This document shows, in pieces, positions 1 to 8,546 of a stretch of 64,000 nt of DNA. Position numbers and translations under genes: made by a program. Positions within the stretch are counted from its first letter, which is position 1. Each line of letters begins with the position of its first letter. The stretch is from contig NZ_CABVIR010000009.1 of assembly GCF_902498065.1 (NCBI RefSeq), positions 186,001-250,000 of the forward strand, in the 5' to 3' direction. The DNA is from Pseudomonas fluorescens (GTDB lineage Bacteria > Pseudomonadota > Gammaproteobacteria > Pseudomonadales > Pseudomonadaceae). The notes beneath the pieces are model-generated. The model saw only the letters and a program-made list of their open reading frames with translations. It did not search any database and was not told the DNA's origin.

Positions 1-1
1 G

Positions 2-286
2 GCGTTCTACAACCCGATTTCACGGTCCCGGCCGTGGCAATTGGGCCGGGCACTGGAGATCGTCGCGCGATATCGCACACCGCAGACGCCGGTGGTTTTG
101 GGTCGAGATATCGGTCGCCCAGGACAAACGCTGCGAGTGACGACACTCGGCCAGTTGACTCCGGATCAGGTGGATATGCGCACCATGGTCCTGGTGGGTT
201 CGTCTACGACCTGCGTGTTTTCGCGTGTGGGTGGCGGTGACTGGGTGTATACGCCGCGTTGGTACGCAGAGAAGCCTGCCACCTGA
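2..286 (+). CDS. cobJ: Precorrin-3B C17-methyltransferase, C-terminal part
   Basis: This is the 3' end of a gene that begins outside the window; the frame is open from base 2 to the TGA at 284-286. CobJ uses S-adenosylmethionine to methylate C17 of precorrin-3B and contract the ring in aerobic cobalamin synthesis, in the cytoplasm. The visible 94 residues include AFYNPISRSRPWQL, the RTPQTPVVLGRDIGRPGQ stretch and the ending TMVLVGSSTTCVF, all typical of the end of a tetrapyrrole methylase fold. A strong terminator follows directly, so this is probably the last gene of its transcript. The identification rests on remembered family sequence and could not be checked over the missing N-terminal part. 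Confidence 0.85.
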   Translation, partial: AFYNPISRSRPWQLGRALEIVARYRTPQTPVVLGRDIGRPGQTLRVTTLGQLTPDQVDMRTMVLVGSSTTCVFSRVGGGDWVYTPRWYAEKPAT

Positions 287-304
287 CGCGGTGCGCTTCG
301 CTCA

Positions 305-350
305 AAAAAGCCACGGCCGAGTTGTTACTCGATTTGCCGTGGCTTTTTCT
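305..350 (+). terminator. Rho-independent terminator after cobJ
   Basis: A 13-base perfect stem, AAAAAGCCACGGC (305-317) with GCCGTGGCTTTTT (336-348), encloses an 18-base loop and ends in a T-run. It lies 18 bases after the cobJ stop. The A-run on the left arm means it could also stop transcription from the other direction. Confidence 0.92.
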
Positions 351-650
351 TTGCCGTGCCGTAAAAAACATTCGCTAGAGGATGTAGGTTAATTCCTGCA
401 TGAGCGGGGAGAATTTACTTTCGAGCGCTCTTGGTGAGTCGGACTGATTACCTGTTCGTGTAAGTTAAATTTTGTTTTTTATTTTATTCGTGCAGGAGTG
501 TGCGGGTCTGTTGGGTTTTTCTGTTTTCTTTAAGTGTTATTGTTTTGTCGTAATTGATCGTGGGTTGTTACTTATAAATTATTGTCTGGGTTTTGTTGTC
601 TTTTATAAGGTCGGGCGCTGTTGAATGTATTCGGTGAGTACGATAGTTTT

Positions 651-680
651 TTGACAGGGCCAGTTCGGCTTTTCTATATA
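651..680 (+). promoter_or_regulatory. Near-consensus sigma70 promoter of the orphan gene
   Basis: TTGACA at 651-656 is followed after 18 bases by TATATA at 675-680. Transcription would begin near 687, leaving a leader of only about 16 bases that still contains AAGG (690-693) before the ATG at 703. This also argues against the TTG at 682 as the start codon, because it would lie upstream of the expected transcript start. Confidence 0.65.
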
Positions 681-702
681 TTTGAATTTAAGGTTTAACG
701 AA

Positions 703-1497
703 ATGAATAAAATGAATGAAGCAGAGGCCAGTCTTTATTTTGATCAATGTCTTGAGCAGTGTCGGGCCAAGCTTAAATATACCGGCCCGAAGATCCAGGC
801 GCGCTCTGCAGTAAAGTTGCCGTTTGATCGGGATGAAATGAATGCCGCGATCATGGGCAGCGGTGTGGTTGGCTTCTTGGACGGGATGTCGAGGCGTAAC
901 AAACGCATCGTAAAAAATACGTACGCGTATGCCGATATCGCTTCAAAAGTGCTGTTTCCTGCTAAAGACGAGAAACTTGCCCGATACGAGTGTTTTAAAA
1001 AGCTGATGTTTGCCACGGGCTGGACCGAATATCACAGTGCCTTTACCCAATACAAGTCCACCTCCGCCAAGTTGACGCTGGATAATGTAGCGCTGGATAT
1101 TGTTCATTCTGTGGCCGGTGGCCTGGCGGGTACTGCCGCGAATGCGTTGAAAGCTGTCGCCGACAAGACCATGGATGCGCTAAAAAAACAACCTAAGGCG
1201 GTCAAGCTTTTTGAGCGTCATGCTACTGAGGCCAGTGGTGGCAACTTTGGCGTGTCCGTTTGCAAGCAAGACGAAGAAGCTGAAGTAACAATGGCCGTGG
1301 CGACGGTCCGTTACGACTCATTGGACAATAATGCAAAAGTTCTTTTTGTGGAGTGGGATAGTTCTGAGCTTCCGATCTTTCAAGGTAAGGCGCACTTTAC
1401 CATTCACGAGGAAGACTCGAGGAAAGAGGCTGAGTGCATCAAGTACCTTGATGAACTCAGAGAGGCCGTTTTCATGGAATTTGCGCCGGTGAAATGA
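703..1497 (+). CDS. Unrecognised protein from an AT-rich locus
   Basis: The product has 264 residues and I do not recognise it. The ATG at 703 is chosen because AAGG lies 9 bases upstream and the promoter at 651-680 would start the transcript near 687; ATG 712 is an alternative and TTG 682 is unlikely. The protein appears soluble and mostly helical in its first part. The middle has the stretch FATGWTEYHSAFTQYKSTSA, then a Gly/Ala-rich helix-like segment (HSVAGGLAGTAANAL), and the last third looks like alternating strands (VTMAVATVRY, KVLFVEWDSS, KAHFTIHEED). There is no signal peptide or clear membrane anchor. It has its own strong promoter and terminator and no operon partner. A toxin-like or stress role is possible, but nothing in the sequence proves it. 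Confidence 0.75.
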   Translation: MNKMNEAEASLYFDQCLEQCRAKLKYTGPKIQARSAVKLPFDRDEMNAAIMGSGVVGFLDGMSRRNKRIVKNTYAYADIASKVLFPAKDEKLARYECFKKLMFATGWTEYHSAFTQYKSTSAKLTLDNVALDIVHSVAGGLAGTAANALKAVADKTMDALKKQPKAVKLFERHATEASGGNFGVSVCKQDEEAEVTMAVATVRYDSLDNNAKVLFVEWDSSELPIFQGKAHFTIHEEDSRKEAECIKYLDELREAVFMEFAPVK

Positions 1498-1506
1498 CGC
1501 CCGGCC

Positions 1507-1535
1507 GCCAGAGGCAATCAGCCTCTGGCTTTCTG
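1507..1535 (+). terminator. Terminator after the orphan gene
   Basis: GCCAGAGGC (1507-1515) pairs perfectly with GCCTCTGGC (1521-1529) around a 5-base loop and is followed by TTTCTGTT. It lies between two convergent genes and probably serves the upstream plus-strand gene; its T-tail is on the plus side. Confidence 0.8.
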
Positions 1536-1548
1536 TTGCGGGTTGGCA

Positions 1549-2145
1549 CTAAGGCACCAGGTACCCTTTGACGCCAGTGAAGATGATTTGTGCTGCCAGT
1601 GCACACACAAACAACCCCATCAACCGGCTGACAATCTGCAAGCCCTGGTCGCCGAGGATTCTCTCGATGCGGTTCGACAGGTAAAGCACCACACCGACGG
1701 TGAAGCTGGCCAGGGCAATGCTGAGGATGGCGGTGAGTTTGTCATCCCAGTGGGGCTGGCTCACGCCCATCACCAGCAAGGCGCCGATGGTGCCGGGGCC
1801 GACGGTCAGCGGAATGGTCAACGGGACGATGGTGACGTCCTGCTGCACGTTATCGGTCTGGACCGCCGATTTGCCCTGGGCCATGCCCAGCGCCGAGATG
1901 AACAGTACGCTGCCGGCACCGATGCGGAACGCGTCCACGGTGATGCCGAAAACACTGAAAATGACCCGTCCGAACAAGTACAGCAAGACACTGGAAACCA
2001 GGGTGGCCGTCGCCACTTTCCAGGCCAGTCGTCGTTGCTCCTTGCGCGAATAACCGCGGGTCAGGCTGATGAAGCAGGACAACACGAAGAACGGGCTATA
2101 GAGCACCAGCATCTTCAGGTAAACGCTGAACAACACGTGGAGCAT
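1549..2145 (-). CDS. MarC-family integral membrane protein
   Basis: A 198-residue inner-membrane protein of the MarC/YchE/YhgN family, whose transport substrate is not firmly known (often annotated NAAT family). About six hydrophobic segments are visible: near residues 7-28, 42-64, 70-90, 110-130, 137-158 and 172-193. The conserved family stretch VPLTIPLTVGPGTIGALLV lies in the middle, with its characteristic Pro and Gly residues. The length is normal for the family. The ATG at 2145 opens directly into the first membrane segment. It follows retS on the same strand with a 64-base gap, so it may be cotranscribed; no dedicated promoter was recognised. Confidence 0.9.
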   Translation of the reverse strand: MLHVLFSVYLKMLVLYSPFFVLSCFISLTRGYSRKEQRRLAWKVATATLVSSVLLYLFGRVIFSVFGITVDAFRIGAGSVLFISALGMAQGKSAVQTDNVQQDVTIVPLTIPLTVGPGTIGALLVMGVSQPHWDDKLTAILSIALASFTVGVVLYLSNRIERILGDQGLQIVSRLMGLFVCALAAQIIFTGVKGYLVP

Positions 2146-2209
2146 GGTGCAGGCTCACTGGCGAGAGAAGTCGTGGGGGAGTCTATCAGGCGTTGCGGGG
2201 TCTGTCGGC

Positions 2210-4987
2210 TCAGGACGGTTGCGTTGCCGTCCGTTGTTGCTGATCGCGCTGGGCAACCCAATGTTCGATCAGCTCGCGCAACTGCGACAGTTCAACCGGT
2301 TTGGCCATGTGGCCGTCCATTCCGGCCTGACGTGCACGCTCTTTGTGCTCGGCGAGGATGTGTGCGGTCAACGCCACCACCGGGGTGCGAACCCGTTGGT
2401 TGCTGACTTCCCAGGCACGTAATTGCTGGGTGGCCGAGAAACCGTCCAGGATCGGCATTTCGCAATCCATCAACACCAGGTCGTAACGTTGGGCTTTCAT
2501 GGCCTGCAGGGCTTCTTCGCCATTGCTGGCGGTGTCCGGTTGCAGGTTGAGTTTGCCCAGCATGCCGCGTATCACCTTGGTCGAGATACTGTTGTCTTCG
2601 GCCACCAGGATGCGGAAGTCGTTGGGAACCTTGATCGGCAGGGTCGTGCCGGTGGGTGGGAACTGCGAGACCGCGAGGCCCTTGTTGCGCTGATTCAGCT
2701 CATCCGCCAGTGTGGTCTTCAGGGTGTAGCCGGCTACCGGTTTGGCGAGGATGCGTTTGATGCCGGAGTTGCGCGCGATGATCTTGCTCGGCGCATTGCT
2801 GATGCCCGTGAGCATGATCAGCAGGATGTCGTGGTTAAGGCTCGGGTCTTCCTTGATCTTGGCCGCCAGTTGCATGCCGGTCATGCCGGGCATGTTCTGG
2901 TCCAGCAGGACCACGTCGAAGTAGTCGCGCAGGTGAGCCTTGGTACGCAGCAGCGCCAAGGCTTCCTTGCCGGACGGGACCGCGCTGACATTCAGGCCCC
3001 AGGCGCTGCACTGTTGCACCAGTACCTTGCGGCAGGTGTCGTTGTCGTCCACCACCAACACCCGTGCGCCTTGCAGCGGGCCATCGAGGTCGGAGGTCGG
3101 GTGTTCAAGGCGGTCGGGGTCCAGCGGCAAGGTCAGCCATAAGGTGCTGCCCTGGTTGGTGCCACTCTTGATGCCGAACTCCCCTTGCATCAGACGAATC
3201 AACTGACGGGCAATCACCAGTCCCAGGTTGCCGCCCAGGCGGGTGGCCGAGAGGAAGTTCTTGCTGTGCAGTTCGGCGTGCATCAGCGCGTCACGTTCTT
3301 CGGCGTCCATCGGCTCGCCGCTGTCCTGTACGGCAATGCGTAAACGCGGTTTGGCCGTGCGCTCGTCGAGGGCGACAACGATCAGGATCTCGCCTTCGTC
3401 GGTTTTCTTCAGGGCGTTTTCCAACAGGCTCAGCAGGGTCTGACGCAGGCGCGTCGGGTCACCGCTGATGACCCGCGGCACTTGCGGCTGGATAAAGCTG
3501 ATCAGCTCGACGTTCTGCTGTTCGGCCTTGGCGCGGAAGATGCTCAGGCAGTCTTCGATCAGCGCATTGAGATCGAACTGCACATCGTCCAGCTCGATCT
3601 GCCCGGACTCGAGCTTGGAGATGTCGAGAATCTCGTTGATCAGGGTCAGCAGTTCATTGCCGGCGCTGTGAATGGTTTGTACATAATCGCGTTGTTTGAC
3701 CGAAAGTGGCGTGCCCAGCAACAGTTCGGTCATGCCCAGTACACCATTCATCGGGGTACGGATTTCATGACTGATCTTCGCCAGGAACTCGGCCTTGGCA
3801 TTGATCTCGGCATTGCTGGCGGCCAGATCGCGGCTGACGCTGAACCGGTCTTCGGTGATGCTGCGTTGGCGTTCGCTCAGGGCAATGCTCATCAGCAGGC
3901 CGCTGATGCAAATGAACACCAGCAGGGCAACGATCAGGCCTTGCGGTTCTACCAGCGTGAGGCCGAGCAGCGCCGGCAGGATAATCAGCGTGCCGACGTT
4001 GAACACCACCATGGCGGCGACGAACAGCCGGGCCGGGCGATAGCCTTTTTGCCAATGCCAGGCGCTGACGAACAACATCGTCAGGCCTGCGAGGGCGACC
4101 AGCGCGTAGGTGATGATGTTCAGCGGCAACGTGTTGACGAACAGCAGCAGCAGGCCACAAGCCACAATGAACAGGATGTCGCCCAGCAGCAGCTTGTTCA
4201 GCGGGTGCGGGCCGAGCGGGGCGAAGAATCGGTAGGCGAACATCAGCCCGCACGGCGCGGTCAGCAACAGGGCAAGGTAAGCGCCGGGCGTTTGCAGCGC
4301 ATGCCAGTCCGGCAACCATGGGCCCGCGAGGTTCAGCAGCAGCGCCAGGCTGATCATCAACAACGCTTCACAACCCGCCAGCCACAGGCTGCTGCGCGAC
4401 CGGGTGTAGGCGTAACGGATCAGGTTGTGCAGGATCAGCATCCCGATGCAGCCGAACAGCAGACCGTAGATCAGCGTCTGGCTCTGATTGGCCGCGGTCA
4501 TGATTGCCGATTGCAGGGTGATGTAAGGCCGCATCTGGTGTTCGGACACCAGGCGCAGGTAAACGTCGAGGGGTTTGTCGCTTTGCGGCAACGGCAACAT
4601 GAAGTCGCTGTTGGGTAGCGGCCGTTCTGCCTGAGGCTGTTCGGTGCCGGTGTTCAATTGCTCGATCAGCTTGTCGCCGTCCAGCACATAAAGATTGAGG
4701 TGCGACAGGTCAGGAGCGAACACCCGCAGCAATTGCTCATGCTTGCCGGGCGCCAGCCTGAAGCGCAGCCATAACGCACCACCGGGTTCGGCTGCGGTGA
4801 GGCGTTCGAGTTCGATGGGGCTGAATTGATTGGTGAAACGAGCGGAACGGATGTCGCTGAGCTGCAGGTCGCCCTGTTCGTCGAGCAATAGCGCCCAGCC
4901 ACTGCCTTGCGCGGCCTGGGCCGGGAGCATGCAGAGCAGCGTCAGCAGCGTGACTGTGAAACCTATGGCAATCCTGAGCCAGCGCAC
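2210..4987 (-). CDS. retS: Hybrid sensor kinase RetS
   Basis: A 925-residue membrane sensor that in P. aeruginosa binds and inhibits GacS, lowering rsmY/rsmZ and favouring motility and acute virulence over biofilm. Visible domains are a signal peptide (1-26), a 7TMR-DISM extracellular domain (about 30-160), seven membrane helices (about 172-370), a histidine kinase dimerisation domain with H407 in SHEIRTPMNG, an ATPase-like domain (about 505-625), and two receiver domains with aspartates D696 (VVLLDQNMPG) and D841 (LVLMDCEMPI). The kinase G1 box reads DSGEPMD (555-561) rather than the usual DxGxG, fitting a protein that acts by binding rather than ordinary phosphotransfer. The start is GTG with AAGGG 9 bases upstream. 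Its place after purD matches PA4856. Confidence 0.93.
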   Translation of the reverse strand: MRWLRIAIGFTVTLLTLLCMLPAQAAQGSGWALLLDEQGDLQLSDIRSARFTNQFSPIELERLTAAEPGGALWLRFRLAPGKHEQLLRVFAPDLSHLNLYVLDGDKLIEQLNTGTEQPQAERPLPNSDFMLPLPQSDKPLDVYLRLVSEHQMRPYITLQSAIMTAANQSQTLIYGLLFGCIGMLILHNLIRYAYTRSRSSLWLAGCEALLMISLALLLNLAGPWLPDWHALQTPGAYLALLLTAPCGLMFAYRFFAPLGPHPLNKLLLGDILFIVACGLLLLFVNTLPLNIITYALVALAGLTMLFVSAWHWQKGYRPARLFVAAMVVFNVGTLIILPALLGLTLVEPQGLIVALLVFICISGLLMSIALSERQRSITEDRFSVSRDLAASNAEINAKAEFLAKISHEIRTPMNGVLGMTELLLGTPLSVKQRDYVQTIHSAGNELLTLINEILDISKLESGQIELDDVQFDLNALIEDCLSIFRAKAEQQNVELISFIQPQVPRVISGDPTRLRQTLLSLLENALKKTDEGEILIVVALDERTAKPRLRIAVQDSGEPMDAEERDALMHAELHSKNFLSATRLGGNLGLVIARQLIRLMQGEFGIKSGTNQGSTLWLTLPLDPDRLEHPTSDLDGPLQGARVLVVDDNDTCRKVLVQQCSAWGLNVSAVPSGKEALALLRTKAHLRDYFDVVLLDQNMPGMTGMQLAAKIKEDPSLNHDILLIMLTGISNAPSKIIARNSGIKRILAKPVAGYTLKTTLADELNQRNKGLAVSQFPPTGTTLPIKVPNDFRILVAEDNSISTKVIRGMLGKLNLQPDTASNGEEALQAMKAQRYDLVLMDCEMPILDGFSATQQLRAWEVSNQRVRTPVVALTAHILAEHKERARQAGMDGHMAKPVELSQLRELIEHWVAQRDQQQRTATQPS

Positions 4988-5086
4988 GGCGAAATCCCTT
5001 CGTAGGTTGATGCCAGAATATAACTATGCGCGGCGCTGGAATAGTCCGGCAAGGGCCTGAATCCCAAGCCCTGCCGAATGGATCGT

Positions 5087-6382
5087 TTATTCCTGACTTT
5101 CGCCACGCTCACGGGCAATGGCGCGGTAGCCAATGTCCTTGCGATAGAAGCAGCCTTCCCAGTCAATCTTCGCGGCCAGCTTGTAAGCCTGCTGCTGAGC
5201 AGCATCGACGCTGGCACCCATGGCGGTGGCGCAAAGCACCCGTCCACCGGCCGTCACCACTTGACCGTCCTTGAGCGCCGTACCGGCGTGGAAGACTTTG
5301 CCTTCCAGCGCGGCGGCTGCATCCAGACCGTTGATGGCGACGCCTTTAGCGTAGTCGCCAGGATAGCCGCCTGCCGCCAAAACAATACCGACGCTCGGAC
5401 GTGGATCCCATTGGGCTTCGACCTTGTCCAGCGCTTGCGCCAGGGCCGCCTCGACCAGCAATACCAGGCTCGACTGCAAGCGCAGCATAACCGGTTGGGT
5501 CTCAGGGTCGCCGAAACGGCAGTTGAATTCGATGACTTTTGGGTTACCAGCCTTGTCGATCATCAGGCCGGCATACAGGAAACCCGTGTAAACATTGCCT
5601 TCCTCGGCCATGCCGCGCACGGTTGGCCAGATCACGAGGTCCATGACGCGCTTGTGCACTTCGCTGGTGACGACCGGGGCAGGGGAGTAAGCACCCATGC
5701 CGCCGGTGTTCGGCCCTGTGTCGCCGTCGCCGACACGTTTGTGGTCCTGGCTGGTGGCCATCGGCAGTACGTTCTTGCCGTCGACCATGACGATGAAGCT
5801 GGCTTCTTCGCCGTCGAGGAATTCTTCGATGACCACGCGCGAACCGGCGTCGCCAAACGCGTTACCCGCGAGCATGTCGCGTACGGCGTCTTCGGCTTCG
5901 GCCAACGTCATGGCAACGATCACGCCTTTACCGGCAGCCAGGCCATCGGCCTTGATCACGATCGGCGCGCCTTTTTCACGCAGATAAGCCAGCGCTGGCT
6001 CGATCTCGGTGAAGTTCTGGTAGTCGGCGGTCGGGATCTTGTGGCGTGCCAGGAAATCCTTGGTGAAGGCTTTCGAACCTTCCAGTTGAGCGGCGCCAGC
6101 GGTCGGACCGAAGCAGTCCAGGCCACGGGAGCGGAACAGATCGACGACGCCGGCAACCAGCGGCACTTCCGGGCCGACGATGGTCAGGGAGACGTTCTTC
6201 TCGGCGAAGTCGGCGAGTTGTTCCAGTGCGAGCACATCGATCGCGACGTTTTCGCACTTGGCTTCAATGGCCGTGCCGGCATTGCCCGGAGCCACGAAAA
6301 CTGTCTGCACGCGCGGATCCTGAGCCACTTTCCAGGCCAGGGCGTGTTCACGGCCACCGCTGCCAATGATCAAAACATTCAT
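5087..6382 (-). CDS. purD: Phosphoribosylamine-glycine ligase
   Basis: PurD (GARS) joins glycine to 5-phosphoribosylamine using ATP, the second step of de novo purine synthesis in the cytoplasm. The 431-residue length is normal. The N-terminus MNVLIIGSGGREHALAWK is the classic family signature, followed by an ATP-grasp domain with IVIKADGLAAGKGV (about 137-150) and the metal-binding stretch ViEFNCRFGDPETQ (about 280-294). It lies 154 bases downstream of purH on the same strand; a REP pair occupies the gap. Together with retS, purH and fis the order matches PA4853-PA4856. Confidence 0.98.
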   Translation of the reverse strand: MNVLIIGSGGREHALAWKVAQDPRVQTVFVAPGNAGTAIEAKCENVAIDVLALEQLADFAEKNVSLTIVGPEVPLVAGVVDLFRSRGLDCFGPTAGAAQLEGSKAFTKDFLARHKIPTADYQNFTEIEPALAYLREKGAPIVIKADGLAAGKGVIVAMTLAEAEDAVRDMLAGNAFGDAGSRVVIEEFLDGEEASFIVMVDGKNVLPMATSQDHKRVGDGDTGPNTGGMGAYSPAPVVTSEVHKRVMDLVIWPTVRGMAEEGNVYTGFLYAGLMIDKAGNPKVIEFNCRFGDPETQPVMLRLQSSLVLLVEAALAQALDKVEAQWDPRPSVGIVLAAGGYPGDYAKGVAINGLDAAAALEGKVFHAGTALKDGQVVTAGGRVLCATAMGASVDAAQQQAYKLAAKIDWEGCFYRKDIGYRAIARERGESQE

Positions 6383-6436
6383 TTCAAAAAACCTCGGATG
6401 ACGCTAATTCTGTTGAGCGCCGCAGGGACGCTTTTC

Positions 6437-6523
6437 TGTGGGAACTGGCCTGCCGGCGATGCAAACAACTCGGTTTATCAGCTAAACGGAGGGGATGCTA
6501 TCGCTGGCAGGCCAGCTCCCACA
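6437..6523. repeat. REP pair (REPIN-like) between purH and purD
   Basis: Two inverted copies of a Pseudomonas REP unit, TGTGGGAACTGGCCTGCCGG... (6437-6460) and ...CCGGCCAG-type CTGGCAGGCCAGCTCCCACA (ending 6523), flank a short spacer. The arms pair almost fully, so the transcript would fold into a long stem that could stabilise the upstream purH part of the message. Confidence 0.8.
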
Positions 6524-6536
6524 GTTGATCGTCGTA

Positions 6537-8144
6537 TCAGTGACGGAAGTGGCGCATGCCAGTGAATACCATGGCGATGCCAGCTTCATCAGCGGCTGCA
6601 ATCACTTCTGCATCACGCATCGAGCCGCCTGGCTGGATCACCGCAGTGATGCCGACCTTGGCCGCATTGTCCAGACCGTCGCGGAACGGGAAGAATGCAT
6701 CGGAAGCCATGACCGAGCCGGCGACCTGCAAACCGGCGTGCTCTGCCTTGATCGCAGCAATGCGCGCGGAGTTCACACGGCTCATCTGGCCCGCGCCGAC
6801 ACCAATGGTCTGACGGTTCTTGGCGTAGACAATGGCGTTGGACTTGACGTACTTGGCGACTTTCCAGGCGAAGATCAGGTCGTGGATTTCCTGTTCGGTC
6901 GGAGCGCGCTTGGTCACGACTTTCAGGTCATCGGCACCGATCATGCCGATGTCGCGGCTCTGCACCAGCAGGCCACCGTTGACGCGTTTGTAGTCCCACG
7001 CAGCGGCGCGGTCAGCCGACCACTCGCCGCAGGCCAGCAGACGCACGTTGGCTTTTGCCGCGACGATGGCGCGGGCTTCTTCGCTGACGCTTGGGGCAAT
7101 GATCACTTCGACGAACTGACGCTCGACGATGGCCTTGGCGGTCTCGGCATCCAGTTCGCGGTTGAAGGCGATGATGCCGCCGAAGGCGGATTCGGTGTCG
7201 GTGGCGTAGGCCAGTTCGTAAGCCTGACGAATGCCGCCTTCGGCGTCCGGGCTGACGGCAACGCCGCACGGGTTGGCGTGCTTGACGATCACGCAGGCCG
7301 GTTTGACGAAGCTCTTCACGCATTCCAGCGCGGCGTCGGTATCGGCCACGTTGTTGTACGACAGCTCTTTGCCTTGCAGTTGGGTCGCGGTGGCGATGCC
7401 GACTTCGGCAGGCTTGGCTTCAACGTAGAACGCCGCGCTCTGGTGCGGGTTCTCGCCGTAGCGCATTTCCTGAGCCTTGATGAACTGGCTGTTGAAGGTG
7501 CGCGGGAACTCGCTGCGACCTTCGGTGCTGAGGGTGTCAGCGGCCTGGTTCACGGTGCCCATGTAGTTGGCGATCATGCCATCGTAGGCGGCGGTGTGTT
7601 CGAAGGCCTTGAGCATCAGGTCGAAACGCTGAGCGTAGGTCAGGCCGCCGGCCTTCAGGCTTTCCAGCACGTTGGCGTAGTCGCTGGCATTCACCACGAT
7701 GGCCACGTCTTTATGGTTTTTTGCTGCGGAACGGACCATGGTCGGGCCGCCGATGTCGATGTTCTCGATGGCGGTCGGCAGGTCGCAGCCTGGCTTGTTG
7801 ATGGTGGCTTCGAACGGGTACAGGTTGACCGCCACCAGATCGATCGGCTTGATGCCGTGCTCGTTCATGATCGCGTCGTCGATACCGCGACGACCGAGGA
7901 TCCCTCCGTGGATTTTCGGGTGCAGGGTTTTCACCCGACCGTCCATCATTTCTGCGAAACCGGTGTAATCCGCGACTTCCACTGCGGCAACGCCGTTGTC
8001 ACGCAGTAGCTTGAACGTTCCGCCGGTGGAGAGGATCTCGACGCCGAGGGCTTCAAGCTCTTTGGCGAATTCGAGGATCCCGGTCTTGTCGGAAACGCTG
8101 ATCAAGGCGCGGCGGATCGGCAGGCGGGTAGTCTGGTCGGTCAT
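6537..8144 (-). CDS. purH: Bifunctional AICAR formyltransferase/IMP cyclohydrolase
   Basis: PurH carries out the last two steps of IMP synthesis: formyl transfer from 10-formyltetrahydrofolate to AICAR, then ring closure. The 535 residues show the N-terminal MGS-like cyclohydrolase domain (RRALISVSDKTGILEFAK near 10-27, and the substrate loop STGGTFKLLRD) and the larger C-terminal transformylase domain with MRYGENPHQSA (about 220-230) and VKHANPCGVA (about 285-294) containing the catalytic Lys-His. The start at 8144 (MTDQTTRLP) is preferred because GGA lies 7 bases upstream; MEIEMTDQ at 8156 is possible. It is in the purine pair with purD. Confidence 0.97.
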   Translation of the reverse strand: MTDQTTRLPIRRALISVSDKTGILEFAKELEALGVEILSTGGTFKLLRDNGVAAVEVADYTGFAEMMDGRVKTLHPKIHGGILGRRGIDDAIMNEHGIKPIDLVAVNLYPFEATINKPGCDLPTAIENIDIGGPTMVRSAAKNHKDVAIVVNASDYANVLESLKAGGLTYAQRFDLMLKAFEHTAAYDGMIANYMGTVNQAADTLSTEGRSEFPRTFNSQFIKAQEMRYGENPHQSAAFYVEAKPAEVGIATATQLQGKELSYNNVADTDAALECVKSFVKPACVIVKHANPCGVAVSPDAEGGIRQAYELAYATDTESAFGGIIAFNRELDAETAKAIVERQFVEVIIAPSVSEEARAIVAAKANVRLLACGEWSADRAAAWDYKRVNGGLLVQSRDIGMIGADDLKVVTKRAPTEQEIHDLIFAWKVAKYVKSNAIVYAKNRQTIGVGAGQMSRVNSARIAAIKAEHAGLQVAGSVMASDAFFPFRDGLDNAAKVGITAVIQPGGSMRDAEVIAAADEAGIAMVFTGMRHFRH

Positions 8145-8176
8145 TTCAATTTCCATCAAAAGCAAAGGAGTCAGCA

Positions 8177-8208
8177 AAAAAGGCGACCGTTTTTACGCGG
8201 GCGCCTTT
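8177..8208 (-). terminator. Terminator after dusB-fis
   Basis: AAAGGCG (8179-8185) and CGCCTTT (8202-8208) form a stem that on the minus strand is followed by a run of six T, shortly after the fis stop codon at 8226. It separates the dusB-fis transcript from purH. Confidence 0.75.
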
Positions 8209-8225
8209 CTGGTTTGATTGAATGC

Positions 8226-8546
8226 TTACAGCAAATCGTACTGCTTGAGTTTTTTGCGCAGGGTGCCCCGGTTCAGTCCGAGCAGCTCGCTGGCCTTGGT
8301 CTGGTTGCCCTTGACGTAGTTCATCACGCACTCGAGCAGAGGCGCCTCGACTTCGGAGAGCACCAGGTTGTACACATCCGTGACGGCAGCGCCCTCAAGG
8401 TGGGCGAAATAATTGTGCAGCGCCTTCTCGACACTCCCGCGAAGGGTCTGACCTTCTTCGCTCGGCGTGTTGAGGTGCTGTTTCAAATTCACGTTGTCGC
8501 TCACGGGTGTTGTTCCACTCACTAAAGTCTCGGTCATCATCGTCAT
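8226..8546 (-). CDS. fis: DNA-binding protein Fis
   Basis: Fis is a small dimeric nucleoid protein that bends DNA and tunes growth-phase transcription, recombination and replication. The 106-residue product ends in the family helix-turn-helix, NQTKASELLGLNRGTLRKKL, after the central VYNLVLSEVEAPLLECVM helix. The ATG at 8546 overlaps the TGA of dusB (ATGA), so translation is coupled; longer frames upstream lie inside dusB and are rejected. The dusB-fis pairing is the standard arrangement in gammaproteobacteria. The N-terminal 30 residues are less conserved, as usual. Confidence 0.97.
   Translation of the reverse strand: MTMMTETLVSGTTPVSDNVNLKQHLNTPSEEGQTLRGSVEKALHNYFAHLEGAAVTDVYNLVLSEVEAPLLECVMNYVKGNQTKASELLGLNRGTLRKKLKQYDLL

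Larger units (their letters stand above)
287..702. other. AT-rich non-coding region between cobJ and the orphan gene
   Basis: This 416-base stretch holds the cobJ terminator and then becomes clearly AT-rich: bases 541-600 contain 20 G or C out of 60, against well over half in the neighbouring genes. No convincing open frame was found in it. Apart from the promoter at 651-680 nothing else was recognised. The composition shift continues more weakly into the following gene and suggests DNA of foreign origin. Confidence 0.7.

Noticed and set aside
1543..2406. Long plus-strand open frame of 287 codons opposite marC and retS
   Set aside because: It lies antisense to two well-recognised genes, is rich in His, Gln and Arg as shadow frames in GC-rich DNA are, and has no ribosome site.
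5078..8009. Long plus-strand frames of about 500 codons opposite purD and purH
   Set aside because: They are mirror frames created by high third-position G+C; the minus-strand products are unmistakable purine enzymes.
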